DNA of 64,000 nt, taken from contig NZ_CP117267.1 of NCBI RefSeq assembly GCF_007000325.2, forward strand, positions 1,550,001 to 1,614,000. The letters are read 5' to 3'. The stretch is from Rhizobium rhododendri. Its GTDB lineage: Bacteria > Pseudomonadota > Alphaproteobacteria > Rhizobiales > Rhizobiaceae. Shown one piece after another: positions 27,204-36,958 of the stretch (within the stretch, counting starts at the first letter, position 1; each line of letters begins with the position of its first letter). A program made the translations under genes and the position numbers. Under the pieces are notes generated by a model. The model was not told where the DNA came from. It saw only the letters and a list, made by a program, of their open reading frames with translations, and did no database searches.

Positions 27204-28007
27204 ATGAGCGGAGCGTTTTCCGCCCTCGGATCCCTGTGGGATCGGATGAGCACTATCTTCGATCCTTTATGCGGGCCGGTCGGCCTTTTCAGTCTGTTCG
27301 GTTCGGGAACGGTCATCGCCTGCGGCGATACAGGCTGGGGCGACGAGATTGCCCTCGGCATGAAGGTCACCATCGTCGTCGCGCTGTCCACCCTGCCGGT
27401 CGGCCTTGCCATCGGCTTCCTCGTGGCGCTCGGCCAGCAGTCGGAAGAAAAGTCCGTACGGCTGGCGGCCAGCATCTACACGACGATCTTCCGCGGTCTT
27501 CCCGAACTGCTAACGCTGTTCATCGTCTATTACGGCATCCAGATCGCCCTCCAGAGCCTGCTTGCCTCTCTCGGCTACGAGGGACGCGTCGAGATCAATG
27601 CCTTCGTGGCCGGCATGCTGGCTCTCTCGGTGGTGTTTTCCGCCTATTGCGCCGAAGTCCTGCTATCGGCATTCCGCGCCATCCCCAAAGGCCAGTACGA
27701 GGCTGGCGATTCGCTGGGCCTCGGGCGATTTCGCACCATGCAGCTGATCGTCCTGCCGCAGCTGATCCGTATCGCCCTGCCCGGCCTCGGGAACCTCTGG
27801 ATGAACCTCCTGAAGGACACCTCCTACGTCTCGATCATCGGCCTGACCGACATCCTGCGCCAGACCGGCATCGCGGTGCGCGTCACCAAGGATGCCTTCG
27901 GCTTCTACCTGCTTGCCTGCGGCCTCTATCTGTTCCTCGCCATTGTCTCATCAGTCGGCCTCGGCTTTATCGACCGGTGGACCAAGCGCTCGGAGGCATC
28001 GCGATGA
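27204..28007 (+). CDS. Polar amino-acid ABC transporter permease (HisQ/OccQ type)
   Basis: The 267-residue inner-membrane protein has five hydrophobic helices and the HisMQ-type membrane domain: IFRGLPELLTLFIVYYG, and the EAA loop EAGDSLGLGRFRTMQLIVLPQLIR that contacts the ATPase. AGGGGAAA lies upstream of ATG 27204. It is preceded by the binding protein gene and overlaps the second permease gene by 4 bp. Confidence 0.93.
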   Translation: MSGAFSALGSLWDRMSTIFDPLCGPVGLFSLFGSGTVIACGDTGWGDEIALGMKVTIVVALSTLPVGLAIGFLVALGQQSEEKSVRLAASIYTTIFRGLPELLTLFIVYYGIQIALQSLLASLGYEGRVEINAFVAGMLALSVVFSAYCAEVLLSAFRAIPKGQYEAGDSLGLGRFRTMQLIVLPQLIRIALPGLGNLWMNLLKDTSYVSIIGLTDILRQTGIAVRVTKDAFGFYLLACGLYLFLAIVSSVGLGFIDRWTKRSEASR

Positions 28008-28834
28008 GCTATTCGAAGGCCCTTATCCCGCCACGCGCGCCGCCACCAGAGGCCATGACCCGGATGCGACCGGCCCGGATGACAGGCTACATCGTCGTGA
28101 CCCTCTGGGCTCTCCTCGGTGTTGCCCTGCTGGCGATGATGATTACCAACTGGGACAACGAGAAATTCTTCAAATACGGACCGCGCTTCGTGCATGGCCT
28201 GATAACGACGCTCGAGCTGGTGGCCTTCTCGATCGTCTTCGGCGCGGTGCTTTCAGTACCGCTGGCCTTTGCCCGCATGTCGAAGAACCGGCTGTTCAGC
28301 GGCTTTGCCTATGTCTACGTCTACGTCTTTCGTGGAACGCCGATCCTCGCCCAGCTTTTCCTGATCTACTACGGCCTCGGCAGCTTTCGGCCCGAATGGC
28401 AGTCGGTCGGCCTCTGGTGGTTCTTTCGCGAGGCCTGGTATTGCGGGCTGCTGTCGCTGACACTGAACACCGCTGCCTACCAGACGGAAATCCTGCGTGG
28501 CGCCATCATCAGCGTCTCCAAGGGCCAGCACGAGGCAGCCTCGTCGCTCGGCATCCCCAAGCTGGTAGCCTTCTTCAAGATCATCCTGCCGCAGGCACTG
28601 ATCGTCGCGCTTCGCCCCTACGGCAACGAAATCATCCTGATGGTAAAGGGCTCGGCGGTCGTTGCCATCATCACCGTCTTCGACCTCATGGGTGAAACGC
28701 GCTACGCCTTCTCGCAAACCTACGATTACCAGAGCTACCTCTGGGCGGCGATCTTCTACCTCAGCATCGTCGAAATCCTGCGTCATTTCCTGGAATGGAC
28801 AGAACGCCGGCTGACACGGCACCTCGTCCGGTAA
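28004..28834 (+). CDS. Polar amino-acid ABC transporter permease (HisM/OccM type)
   Basis: The 276-residue second membrane subunit has YVFRGTPILAQLFLIYYGLG and the EAA loop EAASSLGIPKLVAFFKIILPQ. It starts within the stop of the preceding gene (ATGA), so the two are coupled; the frame is open far upstream but ATG 28004 begins the conserved protein. The ATP-binding subunit that this transporter requires is not downstream (usg follows) nor elsewhere adjacent. Confidence 0.93.
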   Translation: MSYSKALIPPRAPPPEAMTRMRPARMTGYIVVTLWALLGVALLAMMITNWDNEKFFKYGPRFVHGLITTLELVAFSIVFGAVLSVPLAFARMSKNRLFSGFAYVYVYVFRGTPILAQLFLIYYGLGSFRPEWQSVGLWWFFREAWYCGLLSLTLNTAAYQTEILRGAIISVSKGQHEAASSLGIPKLVAFFKIILPQALIVALRPYGNEIILMVKGSAVVAIITVFDLMGETRYAFSQTYDYQSYLWAAIFYLSIVEILRHFLEWTERRLTRHLVR

Positions 28835-28963
28835 GGGCGAGGGTCAGATCAATTGGCAGCACTCCCCTCAGAGAACTGCTAACCTGTTGATTATCATCAC
28901 AAAATTGTCACGAAAAGTCATTTTCGAAAGCTTCGGTTAAGCATCCCGTGTTTCCATATCTTT

Positions 28964-28977
28964 GTGACGAACGTCAC
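28964..28977. promoter_or_regulatory. Dyad GTGACG-AA-CGTCAC upstream of usg
   Basis: Two exact 6-bp inverted half sites separated by 2 bp lie 32 bp before the usg start. The layout suggests an operator for a dimeric regulator. It resembles CRP/FNR-type half sites (TGTGAC) but the spacing is too short for CRP. Confidence 0.4.
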
Positions 28978-29009
28978 GCCCAGGAGTTGGAACCGCAAGC
29001 GAGGGGCCG

Positions 29010-29276
29010 ATGCATAAGGAAATGGAATTGCAGCTGAAAGGCTACGGACTGACCACCGCCGAAATTTTCTACCGCCTTCCCGATCATCCCGCCATCCTCC
29101 AGACCTATCTCTGGCAAGACTACGATCTCTCCCCGGACTTTCCGGAAATGCGCAGCTTCCTGAAATTTTGGCAGGAGAAACTCGACGGCCCCCTCCACTC
29201 CGTCCGTTACGTCCACCGCAAGCTGATCTCGGCAACAGACTGGCGCGCCCTCAAAGGCGAATTCATCCTGAACTGA
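29010..29276 (+). CDS. usg: Usg family protein
   Basis: The 88-residue soluble protein matches the small Usg family, first noted upstream of trp genes in alphaproteobacteria: LKGYGLTTAEIFYRLPDHP, LQTYLWQDYDLSPDFP, FLKFWQEKLDGPLHSVRY. Its function is unknown. No trp gene is nearby here. GGAG and AGCGAGG precede ATG 29010. A methyltransferase gene follows in the same direction. Confidence 0.9.
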   Translation: MHKEMELQLKGYGLTTAEIFYRLPDHPAILQTYLWQDYDLSPDFPEMRSFLKFWQEKLDGPLHSVRYVHRKLISATDWRALKGEFILN

Positions 29277-29319
29277 AATAGCGGTTGCAGCGGCATTTGA
29301 CCCGGCTTAAAAAGCCGGC

Positions 29320-30144
29320 ATGAAAAACAAGATCGACGAAGACGCGCTGGCCGACGCCTATAACCGAGCCCTCGAGCTGGAGAAATCCGGCGACATCGAC
29401 GCGGCCGTTGCCGCCTATAACGAGGTCCTGGCAATCGACCCCGACGATCACGGCGGCGCCTCAGTTCGCATCGCCTCGATGGGACGCGGCGAGACACCGA
29501 CACGGGCGCCGGACGCCTATGTCGAGACGCTGTTCGACCAGCATGCCGAAGTCTTCGAGGACGTGCTCGTCGAGCAACTCGGCTACCATGTGCCGATGCT
29601 GGTTCGCCAGCGCCTGCAGGCACTCGGCCTCGGGCCCTTCAAGCGGCTGCTCGATCTCGGCTGCGGCACCGGCCTCACAGGCGGCGTGCTCAGCGACATC
29701 GTCGACGACATGACCGGCATAGACCTGTCGGAAAACATGGTCGAGATCGCCGACGAGAAGGACATCTACGATTCGCTGTTTGTCGCAGAGGTCGAGGATT
29801 TTCTCGAGGACAACGACGAAGAGCCCTTCGACATCATAACCGCCACCGACGTGCTGCCGTATCTCGGTGCGCTCGAGCCGCTGTTCTTCGGAACCGCCGA
29901 AAACCTGACGCCCGGCGGCCTCTTCATATTCTCGTCGGAAACGCTGCCCGAAGAAACCCTCGCCGGCCGCCCCTACATGGTCGGCCCGCACCAGCGCTTC
30001 GCCCACGCTGAGGCCTACGTCCGCGAACGCCTGACAGCCACCGGCTTCGACCTCATCGAAATCACCGACATCAACGTCCGCATGGAAGACGGGCAGCCAA
30101 CCCCGGGGCATCTGGTGGTGGCGCGGTTGAAGCAGCAGCACTGA
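29320..30144 (+). CDS. TPR-containing class I SAM-dependent methyltransferase
   Basis: The 274-residue protein has an N-terminal tetratricopeptide-like unit (ADAYNRALELEKSGDIDAAV, NEVLAIDPDD; residues 10-45). A Rossmann methyltransferase domain follows: motif I LLDLGCGTGLTGG (about residue 110), the acidic loop TGIDLSENMVE, and PFDIITATDVLPYLG. This is the family of TPR-linked predicted methyltransferases common in rhizobia; the substrate is unknown. It starts 43 bp after usg. Confidence 0.88.
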   Translation: MKNKIDEDALADAYNRALELEKSGDIDAAVAAYNEVLAIDPDDHGGASVRIASMGRGETPTRAPDAYVETLFDQHAEVFEDVLVEQLGYHVPMLVRQRLQALGLGPFKRLLDLGCGTGLTGGVLSDIVDDMTGIDLSENMVEIADEKDIYDSLFVAEVEDFLEDNDEEPFDIITATDVLPYLGALEPLFFGTAENLTPGGLFIFSSETLPEETLAGRPYMVGPHQRFAHAEAYVRERLTATGFDLIEITDINVRMEDGQPTPGHLVVARLKQQH

Positions 30145-30185
30145 TAGCGCATCGCTCTACCCGCTAGACGGCTAACGTCGCTGAT

Positions 30186-30206
30186 GGGAAAGCGGACCGC
30201 TTTCCC
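30186..30206. terminator. Palindrome between convergent methyltransferase and ssuB genes
   Basis: GGGAAAGCGG and CCGCTTTCCC flank a single A: a 10-bp perfect dyad. As RNA it would form a stem with a minimal loop. Its place between convergent stops suggests a bidirectional terminator, though the U-runs are internal to the stem. Confidence 0.55.
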
Positions 30207-30213
30207 AAGCGTC

Positions 30214-31017
30214 TCAATGCCCCAGGATAGCGGCCAGCAGCTTGCCTTCCAGCTCCGCCAGCGCCGGATTGCCGTGGCGGCGGGGATGGGGGTGGGGAAC
30301 GGGGAGGTCGAGGGCAATCCCGCCTTCCTCGAGCACAATGACGCGGTCGGCCAGATGCACGGCTTCGCTGACATCGTGGGTGACGAGGACGGCTGTGAAG
30401 CCGAGTTCGCGCCAGACGCGGTTCAAGAGCTCCTGCATGCTGATGCGGGTGAGCGCGTCGAGGGCGCCGAGCGGCTCGTCCAGGGCAAGAATGCCGGGCT
30501 TGCTGACCAGCGCGCGGGCGAGCGCCACGCGTTGGCGCTGTCCACCGGACAGTTGAGCCGGCCAGTTACCGGCCTTTTCCGCCAGTTGCACTTCCGAGAG
30601 AACCCTCGCCGCAGCCTTGCGACCTTCTGCCTTGGAAACACCCTCGCCGAGACCGACGGTGACATTGTCGGCGACGCTCAGCCAGGGCAGCAGGCGTGGC
30701 TCCTGGAAGACGATGCGGGCGTTCGGAGCCGCCTCGCCCGAGGTTGTACCGAAGGCGACGCTGCCGCCGGTCGGCGCGTCCAGTCCCATCAGGATGCGTA
30801 GCAGCGTGCTCTTGCCGCAGCCGCTCTTGCCGATGACGGCGACGAACTGGCCGGCCGGAATATCGAGATCGATACCCCGCAGGACCTGGTTGTCGCCGAA
30901 ACGCTTTTCGAGGCCACGGACGCGGATGGCACCGGCACCCGGTGCAGCACTCGCCGCCTCCGGCTGTGTGCTTTTGTGTTCGACCGGCTGAAATCGTGGG
31001 TGGGCGATGACGTTCAT
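30214..31017 (-). CDS. ssuB: Aliphatic sulfonate ABC transporter ATP-binding protein
   Basis: The 267-residue ATPase energises sulfonate import. It has Walker [13 protein letters not shown]-loop [10 protein letters not shown] (typical of the SsuB/TauB/NrtD group), signature [15 protein letters not shown], Walker [13 protein letters not shown] and the switch His in [13 protein letters not shown] 31017 is chosen, with the gene starting 10 bp after ssuC; the frame is open farther upstream but overlaps ssuC. It is the last gene of the ssu operon. Confidence 0.93.
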   Translation of the reverse strand: MNVIAHPRFQPVEHKSTQPEAASAAPGAGAIRVRGLEKRFGDNQVLRGIDLDIPAGQFVAVIGKSGCGKSTLLRILMGLDAPTGGSVAFGTTSGEAAPNARIVFQEPRLLPWLSVADNVTVGLGEGVSKAEGRKAAARVLSEVQLAEKAGNWPAQLSGGQRQRVALARALVSKPGILALDEPLGALDALTRISMQELLNRVWRELGFTAVLVTHDVSEAVHLADRVIVLEEGGIALDLPVPHPHPRRHGNPALAELEGKLLAAILGH

Positions 31018-31027
31018 CTCTCTGTCC

Positions 31028-31867
31028 TCAGCGCTGCTGATAGGTAGGGTTCCAGCGGAGCGCCCTGCGCTCCATCGCCCGGGCTGCAACATCGGCCAGC
31101 TTGCCGAGCACCGCATAGATCACCAGCGACAGCACGACGACATCGGTCATCATGAATTCGCGGGCGTTGTTGGCCATGTGGCCGATGCCGGATGAAGCCG
31201 CAATCGATTCCGAGACGATCAGCGTCAGCCACATGATGCCGAGCGCATAGCGCAGGCCGACGAAGATCGACGGCAGGGCGCCGGGAAAGATGACCTTGCG
31301 AAACAGCGTCCAGTTGCCCATGCCGTAGACGCGACCCATCTCGATCAGGTCTCGGTCGACATTGCGTACGCCATGATAGGTGTTGAGGTAGACCGGAAAC
31401 AACACACCGAGCGAGGTCAGGAACAGCTTTGATTCCTCGCCGATGCCGAACCACAGGATGACCAGAGGGATCATCGCCAGATGCGGCACGGTGCGCATCA
31501 TCTGCAAGGTCGTGTCGGTCAGCTTTTCCGACAGCCGCGACACGCCGTTGGCAAGACCAAGCAGGAACCCGATGCTGCCGCCGACAAACAGGCCGGCAAA
31601 GGCTCGGCCGGCGCTGACGGCAATGTCTTTCGGCAATTGACCGGAGGTCGTCGTCTGCCAGAAGGCCATCACCACATCGAACGGCGATGGCATGATCCGC
31701 GACGAAATCCATCCGGCCGACGAGCCGAGCTGCCAGAGTGCGACGATGGCGACCGGAACCAGGTAAGGCAGCCAGGCCTCCAGGTTTTTGCGCGCGCGGC
31801 TGGCGATATCGTTGTCCGCCGTCCGCGCTGCCCTTACCTCGACGAAGTGTGTGTCGACTGCCGCCAT
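31028..31867 (-). CDS. ssuC: Aliphatic sulfonate ABC transporter permease
   Basis: The 279-residue membrane subunit has about six helices and the SsuC/NrtB EAA loop: [21 protein letters not shown] followed by [10 protein letters not shown], with [20 protein letters not shown] before it. It lies between ssuD (22 bp) and ssuB (10 bp), all on one strand. Confidence 0.93.
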   Translation of the reverse strand: MAAVDTHFVEVRAARTADNDIASRARKNLEAWLPYLVPVAIVALWQLGSSAGWISSRIMPSPFDVVMAFWQTTTSGQLPKDIAVSAGRAFAGLFVGGSIGFLLGLANGVSRLSEKLTDTTLQMMRTVPHLAMIPLVILWFGIGEESKLFLTSLGVLFPVYLNTYHGVRNVDRDLIEMGRVYGMGNWTLFRKVIFPGALPSIFVGLRYALGIMWLTLIVSESIAASSGIGHMANNAREFMMTDVVVLSLVIYAVLGKLADVAARAMERRALRWNPTYQQR

Positions 31868-31889
31868 GATCTTGTCCCTCTCTGCCGGA

Positions 31890-33065
31890 TCAGGATCCGG
31901 ACACGACCTTCAGGTTGCCACCATGGCTGCCGCCGCCGAAAACCTGGCGCTTGCCGAACTCGACGTCGAAGCTGCCGCGCTGCAATTCGCGTCCAAGCCC
32001 CAGTTCCGGGAAGAGCAGCTCGGAAACGCGGTAAGCTTCTTCCAGATGCGGATAGCCGGAGCCGATCACCGTCTCGATGCCGATCTCCTGGTATTCGCGC
32101 AGGCGTGCGGCCACAGTCTTCGGCGATCCGACCAGGGCCGTGCCGGCTCCCGCGCGCACCAGGCCAACTCCGGCCCAGAGGTTGGGAGACACTTCGAGAT
32201 TGTCGCGGCGTCCGCCATGCAGGGCGGCCATGCGCTTCTGTCCGACAGAATCGGATTCCTTGACGAAGCGCTCCTGTGCTTCGCGGATCGTATCGTCGTC
32301 GAGCTGCGAGATCAGGCGGTCGGCGGCGGCCCAAGCCTCGTCGTCGGTTTCACGAACGATGAAGTGGAGGCGGATGCCGAAGCTGACTTCGCGGCCGGTG
32401 CGCTTTGCTGCAGCCCGCACCTTTTCGACCTTTTCGGCAACCTGCGCCGGAGGTTCGCCCCAGGTCAGGTACTTGTCGACGCGACCGACGGCAAAATCGA
32501 TGCCAGCGTCCGAAGAACCGCCGAAATACAGCGGCGGACGCGGCGATTGCACCGGCGGCAGGGCCAACCGTGCACCGGTCGCCTTGATATACTTGCCATC
32601 GAGCGTCGACGTGCCCTTGGCCATCAGCTCTTCGAACACGTCGAAGAATTCATTGGCGTGATCGTAGCGCTCGTCATGCTTCAGGAAGATGCCGTCGCCC
32701 GCAAGCTCAGAGGGACTGCCGCCGACGACGATGTTAAGCAGCAGGCGTCCGTGCGAGATGCGATCGAGCGTTGAGGCCAGCCGGGCGTAATAGGCCGGCG
32801 ACGCCGTACCGGGACGCACCGCCACCAGGAATTTGAGCTTCTGCGTATGGGCTGCAAGCGCTGCCGCCGTGACGAAGGATTCCTCGCATGACACGCCGGT
32901 CGGCAGCAGCACGCCGGAATAGCCGAGGCGATCGACGGCCTGCGCGATCTGCGTCAGATAGCCGATATCCGTGTCGCGGTTGAGGTCGGCGGAACCGAGA
33001 TAGCTGCCGTCGCCCGAAGTCGGGATAAACCAGAGGAAGTCGATTGGCTTGGAAGTGTTTGTCAT
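31890..33065 (-). CDS. ssuD: FMNH2-dependent alkanesulfonate monooxygenase
   Basis: It desulfonates alkanesulfonates to aldehyde and sulfite using reduced flavin. The 391-residue luciferase-like protein has [16 protein letters not shown] at the N-terminus, [35 protein letters not shown] and YLTWGEPP, close to SsuD. The enzyme needs an NAD(P)H:FMN reductase (SsuE or similar); none is encoded nearby. AAGGGAAA precedes ATG 33065. It lies between ssuA (35 bp) and ssuC. Confidence 0.94.
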   Translation of the reverse strand: MTNTSKPIDFLWFIPTSGDGSYLGSADLNRDTDIGYLTQIAQAVDRLGYSGVLLPTGVSCEESFVTAAALAAHTQKLKFLVAVRPGTASPAYYARLASTLDRISHGRLLLNIVVGGSPSELAGDGIFLKHDERYDHANEFFDVFEELMAKGTSTLDGKYIKATGARLALPPVQSPRPPLYFGGSSDAGIDFAVGRVDKYLTWGEPPAQVAEKVEKVRAAAKRTGREVSFGIRLHFIVRETDDEAWAAADRLISQLDDDTIREAQERFVKESDSVGQKRMAALHGGRRDNLEVSPNLWAGVGLVRAGAGTALVGSPKTVAARLREYQEIGIETVIGSGYPHLEEAYRVSELLFPELGLGRELQRGSFDVEFGKRQVFGGGSHGGNLKVVSGS

Positions 33066-33100
33066 GTCTGTTTCCCTTGTTCCGTGGTCGCGGGGATCAA

Positions 33101-34069
33101 TCAGCTGGCTTTAGGGTGCCAGACGATGTCGCTGACCTTGAGCTTCTTCGGCACGATGCCGAGGCTGTAGAAATCGTCCGCCAAAGCCTGCTGGTAGGCA
33201 AGCGCCGCGTCCGGCATCAGCGAGACCTTGCCGAGGTCAGCCTTGCTGCGGGTCAGCGTGACGCGAGTGATCGGCTCCGGCACGCCGGTGATCTGCGCCA
33301 GCGCCGTCACCGTTGCATCGAGATTGGTCTGCGCCGCGGCACCGACCTTGGCCAGTTCGTCGATGACGTCGGCAATCACCTCTGGGTTCTTGGCCGTGAA
33401 GCCGCCGTTGCCGAGGAAATAGCCCCAGTTGTCGATGATGCCCTCGGAGGTGGTCAGCACGCGTGTCTGCGGATCGGCCTCTGTGACGGCAAAGTAGGGA
33501 TCCCAGATCGCCCAGGCATCGATGCTGCCGTTCTTGAAAGCAGCAGCGGCGTCCGGTGGCGCCAGATCCACCTCCGTGATGTCAGAGACCGTCAGGCCGC
33601 CCTTGCGCAATACCTGGATGGCGAAGTTGTGGCCGCTGGAACCGCGCTTGTAGGCGAGTTTCTTGCCCTTCAGATCCTCGATCTTCTGGATCGGCGAATC
33701 CTTGTGCACCAGCAGGCCGTGAAAGGCGGCCGGCCCCTGATAGGCACCGACATAGAGGAGGTCACGACCGGCAGCCTGCGCGAATAGCGGCGGCACGTCG
33801 CCGGTGATCCCGAAATCGATGGCGCCCGCCCCGATGGCTTCGAGCAGCGGCGGCCCCGAGGTAAACTCGTTCCACTCGACGGTCACGCCCTTGCCGGCCA
33901 GGCGCTTCTCCAGCGCGCCGCTTTTCTTGGCGAGTGGCACCACGCCGAATTTCTGCCAGCCGACCCTCAGCGTCGTGCCGGTGGCGGCGCTCGCCCCCCT
34001 CACCTGCGGAAGGATGGCAGCAGAAGCGGCTGCACCGAAAAGCCCAAGCGTCTGTCTGCGGGTAATCAT
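33101..34069 (-). CDS. ssuA: Sulfonate ABC transporter periplasmic binding protein, copy 1
   Basis: The 322-residue precursor starts with a twin-arginine-type leader ([11 protein letters not shown]) and has the SsuA/NMT1 fold sequence: [45 protein letters not shown], and [16 protein letters not shown]. It is immediately upstream of ssuD and so probably serves the SsuBC permease. The gene at 34244-35212 is a tandem paralogue of identical length. Confidence 0.93.
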   Translation of the reverse strand: MITRRQTLGLFGAAASAAILPQVRGASAATGTTLRVGWQKFGVVPLAKKSGALEKRLAGKGVTVEWNEFTSGPPLLEAIGAGAIDFGITGDVPPLFAQAAGRDLLYVGAYQGPAAFHGLLVHKDSPIQKIEDLKGKKLAYKRGSSGHNFAIQVLRKGGLTVSDITEVDLAPPDAAAAFKNGSIDAWAIWDPYFAVTEADPQTRVLTTSEGIIDNWGYFLGNGGFTAKNPEVIADVIDELAKVGAAAQTNLDATVTALAQITGVPEPITRVTLTRSKADLGKVSLMPDAALAYQQALADDFYSLGIVPKKLKVSDIVWHPKAS

Positions 34070-34094
34070 CGAAGTGCCTCATAAAAATTCGCAA

Positions 34095-34110
34095 CCGGAT
34101 CCCTATCCGG
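34095..34110. repeat. Inverted repeat between the two ssuA genes
   Basis: CCGGAT and ATCCGG, exact complements, are separated by 4 bp, 26 bp upstream of ssuA copy 1. It could be an operator or a weak intercistronic hairpin. There is no U-run. The whole 34070-34243 gap is otherwise featureless. Confidence 0.35.
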
Positions 34111-34243
34111 CAAGTTCATAGTGTCATGGTCGCGGCGCAAGATCGAAGCCGCGGTTTCCCAACCGCAGCAAGGTCTTAGAATAATTTTGCTTGAAGTCGG
34201 GCTCCGGCATTGTCAGGGAAGCGTCTGCATGAGGCTTGCAAAC

Positions 34244-35212
34244 TCAACTCGCCTTCGGCCGCCAGACGATATCGCTGACATTGAGCTTCTTCGGCACGAT
34301 GCCCAGACCATAGAATTCCTCGGCCAGCGATTGCTGGTAGGCAACCGCTGCATCTGTCATCGTCGAGACGCTGCCGAGATCCGCGCCGGGCCGCGTCAGC
34401 GTCACCCGCGTCACGTCGGCCGGCACACCGGTGATGCCGGAGAGCGCCGCCACGGTGTCCTCGAGTTGCCCCTGTGCCGCAGCACCCACCTTTGCCAGTT
34501 CGTCGATGACGGCAGACACGAGCTGCGGGTTGCTCGCCGTATAGTCGCCATTGGCGAGGAAAAACGAATAACTGTCGACGATACCCCGCGCCGTCGCCAG
34601 CACGCGGGTCTGGGGATCGGCCTCGGCAATCGCCAGATAGGGATCCCAGATCGACCAGGCATCGATGCTGCCGGTCTTGAAGGCGGCAGCCGCATCCGAG
34701 GGCGACAGGTCGATCGGCTCGACATCTGAAGGCGTCAGGCCTGCCTTTTGCAGGGCCTTGACAGCAACGTTGTGGGCGCTGGAGCCACGCTTGAAGGCAA
34801 GCTTCTTGCCCTTGAGGTCGGCAAGCGACTTGATCGACGAATCCGCCCGCACCAGTATGGCAGAGCCTTCCGGGCTGCCGCGATAGAGCCCGACATAAAG
34901 GAGATTGCCATTCGCCGCCTGGGCAAACAGCGGCGGGACATCGCCGGTTGCGCCGAAATCCAGCGCGCCGGCCCCGAGTGCTTCCAGCAGAGGCGGCCCC
35001 GAGGTGAACTCCGACCATTCGACCGAAACACCTTGCCCCGCCAGCCGCTTCTCCAGCGCTCCCTGGCGCTTGGCCAGCGCCAGCACGCCGTTCTTCTGCC
35101 AGCCGATGCGCAGCTGCTTGGCGGCTGCGGCGCGTGCGATGCCGCCGAGCGGTAGAAGCGATGTAGCGGCGACGGCGCCCAAAAGCCCGAGTGTCTGTCT
35201 GCGCGATATCAT
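34244..35212 (-). CDS. Sulfonate ABC transporter periplasmic binding protein, copy 2
   Basis: The 322-residue protein aligns from end to end with the neighbouring SsuA: the same ISRRQTLGLLG twin-arginine-type leader, [49 protein letters not shown] and the same IVPKKLNVSDIVW ending. Sequence differences are spread over the mature part, so ligand range may differ (another sulfonate, taurine or a sulfate ester). It is the first gene of the ssu cluster; AAGGAG precedes ATG 35212. The 232-bp region upstream holds the probable operon promoter. Confidence 0.9.
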   Translation of the reverse strand: MISRRQTLGLLGAVAATSLLPLGGIARAAAAKQLRIGWQKNGVLALAKRQGALEKRLAGQGVSVEWSEFTSGPPLLEALGAGALDFGATGDVPPLFAQAANGNLLYVGLYRGSPEGSAILVRADSSIKSLADLKGKKLAFKRGSSAHNVAVKALQKAGLTPSDVEPIDLSPSDAAAAFKTGSIDAWSIWDPYLAIAEADPQTRVLATARGIVDSYSFFLANGDYTASNPQLVSAVIDELAKVGAAAQGQLEDTVAALSGITGVPADVTRVTLTRPGADLGSVSTMTDAAVAYQQSLAEEFYGLGIVPKKLNVSDIVWRPKAS

Positions 35213-35443
35213 GTCACATCTCCTTGCGTCAGCATTCTGCTGCCATGGCCCCTACACTGGAGAAATCTAGTCGGCTTATCGACAAAGGATTTTGTGAAAT
35301 TCACCGACTTCGTCGAAATTTGCTTCTGCGGAAAGCGACAATTGCGAAATCAGCGCCCTCGCTCGTCCCCTGACGCCAAACGGCCTTTCCTGGATTTCGG
35401 CTTTCAGCTAATGCTCTGGCGAAATCTGAGAAGGAATGTACGC

Positions 35444-36316
35444 ATGTCGAATGTCACTTTCATCGGCCTCGGGGTCATGGGCTATCCGATGGCCGGACAT
35501 CTCGCCGTCAAGGGCGGACACACCGTCACCGTCTATAACCGGACGGCTGCCAAGGCCGAGGCCTGGGTGAAGCAATATGGCGGCAAATCCGCTGCCACCC
35601 CGGCAGATGCCGCAAGGGACGCCGACTTCGTCTTTACCTGCGTCGGCAATGACGACGATCTGCGCTCCGTCACCACCGCCGAGAATGGCGTGTTCTCCGG
35701 CATGAAGCCCGGGGCAATCCTGATCGATAACACCACAGCCAGTGCCGAAGTCGCACGCGAACTCGATGCCGCCGCAAAAGCCAAGGGCTGCCATTTCATC
35801 GATGCTCCGGTGTCCGGTGGCCAGGCCGGTGCCGAGAACGGCGTGCTCACCGTCATGTGCGGTGGCGAAGCTGCGGTGTTCGAAAAGGCAAAGCCGGTGA
35901 TCGACGCCTATGCCCGCATGGTCGGGCTCATGGGCGATGTCGGCGCCGGCCAGTTGACCAAGATGATCAACCAGATCTGCATCGCCGGCCTCGTCCAGGG
36001 CCTGGCCGAAGGCATCCATTTCGGCCAGAAGGCCGGGCTCGACATCGAGAAGGTGGTCGAGGTGATCTCCAAGGGCGCTGCCGGCTCCTGGCAGATGGAA
36101 AACCGCCACAAGACGATGATGGCCGGCAAATACGATTTCGGCTTCGCCGTCGACTGGATGCGCAAGGATCTCGACATCGTCCTCAGCGAAGCCCGCCGCA
36201 ACGGTGCAACGCTGCCCGTGACGGCGCTGGTGGATCAATTCTATGGAGAAGTCCAGGCGATGGGTGGCAAGCGATGGGACACGTCGTCGCTGCTGGCCCG
36301 GCTGGAAAAGAAGTAG
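35444..36316 (+). CDS. NAD(P)-dependent beta-hydroxyacid dehydrogenase (3-hydroxyisobutyrate dehydrogenase family)
   Basis: The 290-residue enzyme has the Rossmann start FIGLGVMGYPMAGHLA, the substrate-binding DAPVSGGQAGAENG and the catalytic Lys in KMINQICIAG. This is the HIBADH/tartronate semialdehyde reductase/glyoxylate reductase family; the substrate cannot be assigned. GAGAAGGA precedes ATG 35444; an open upstream extension lacks homology. It is divergent from the ssu operon and converges on the Lrp gene. Confidence 0.9.
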   Translation: MSNVTFIGLGVMGYPMAGHLAVKGGHTVTVYNRTAAKAEAWVKQYGGKSAATPADAARDADFVFTCVGNDDDLRSVTTAENGVFSGMKPGAILIDNTTASAEVARELDAAAKAKGCHFIDAPVSGGQAGAENGVLTVMCGGEAAVFEKAKPVIDAYARMVGLMGDVGAGQLTKMINQICIAGLVQGLAEGIHFGQKAGLDIEKVVEVISKGAAGSWQMENRHKTMMAGKYDFGFAVDWMRKDLDIVLSEARRNGATLPVTALVDQFYGEVQAMGGKRWDTSSLLARLEKK

Positions 36317-36369
36317 GCTGCACCGGAGGCCGGCAAAAAGCCCAGGGCCTCGACGCCACAAGCGAAAAA

Positions 36370-36398
36370 GGCAGCGCGCACCGGCACGCTGCCCTTTT
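36370..36398. terminator. Terminator between dehydrogenase and Lrp genes
   Basis: GGCAGCG and CGCTGCC pair around a 10-nt loop, flanked by AAAAA on the left and CTTTT on the right, so it can act in both directions for the convergent genes. Confidence 0.75.
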
Positions 36399-36401
36399 CC
36401 G

Positions 36402-36890
36402 TTATTCGTCGTTCGACTTGCTGGCGTCGAGCAGCATATAGTCGAGCGGCAGTTGCGTCGAATACTTGATCTGCTCCATGGCAAACACCGACGACACGTC
36501 GCGGATTTCGATCTTGGCGATCATCCGCTTGTAGAACGCGTCATAGGCGGCAATATCGGGCACGACGACGCGCAGCAGGTAGTCGACGTCACCGCTCATG
36601 CGGTAGAATTCCACCACTTCCGGAAATTCGGAAACCACCTCGGAAAAACGCTTCAGCCATTCGATCGAGTGGCTGGCCGTCCGGATCGAGACAAAGACGG
36701 TGACCTTGGTATTGACCTTGACGGGGTCGAGCAGCGCGACGCGGCCACGGATGACGCCGTCTTCTTCCATCTTCTGGATACGCCGCCAGCAGGGCGTCGT
36801 CGACAGCCCGACCTTCTTGGCGAGATCTGCGACGGCAAGCGTTGAATCTTCCTGCAGAAGCCGCAGGATCTTTCTATCTAGACGATCCAT
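36402..36890 (-). CDS. Lrp/AsnC family transcriptional regulator
   Basis: The 162-residue protein has the Lrp helix-turn-helix (LDRKILRLLQEDSTLAVADL, VGLSTTPCWRRIQKME) and a C-terminal RAM ligand-binding domain (VTVFVSIRTA; SGDVDYLLRVVVPD). AAGGAC lies 9 bp before ATG 36890. Lrp-type regulators usually respond to amino acids; targets are unknown. It is not adjacent in operon to a transport or catabolic gene. Confidence 0.93.
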   Translation of the reverse strand: MDRLDRKILRLLQEDSTLAVADLAKKVGLSTTPCWRRIQKMEEDGVIRGRVALLDPVKVNTKVTVFVSIRTASHSIEWLKRFSEVVSEFPEVVEFYRMSGDVDYLLRVVVPDIAAYDAFYKRMIAKIEIRDVSSVFAMEQIKYSTQLPLDYMLLDASKSNDE

Positions 36891-36958
36891 CCCCAATGTC
36901 CTTTTTCGAAATATATTCTGTCTATAGCGCGATTCCGGGGAAAGAAAAGAACATGATT

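Noticed and set aside
27236..28834. A 532-residue frame that seems to fuse two proteins
   Set aside because: Its first half runs out of frame through the first permease gene; the second permease starts at 28004 with a standard ATGA overlap.
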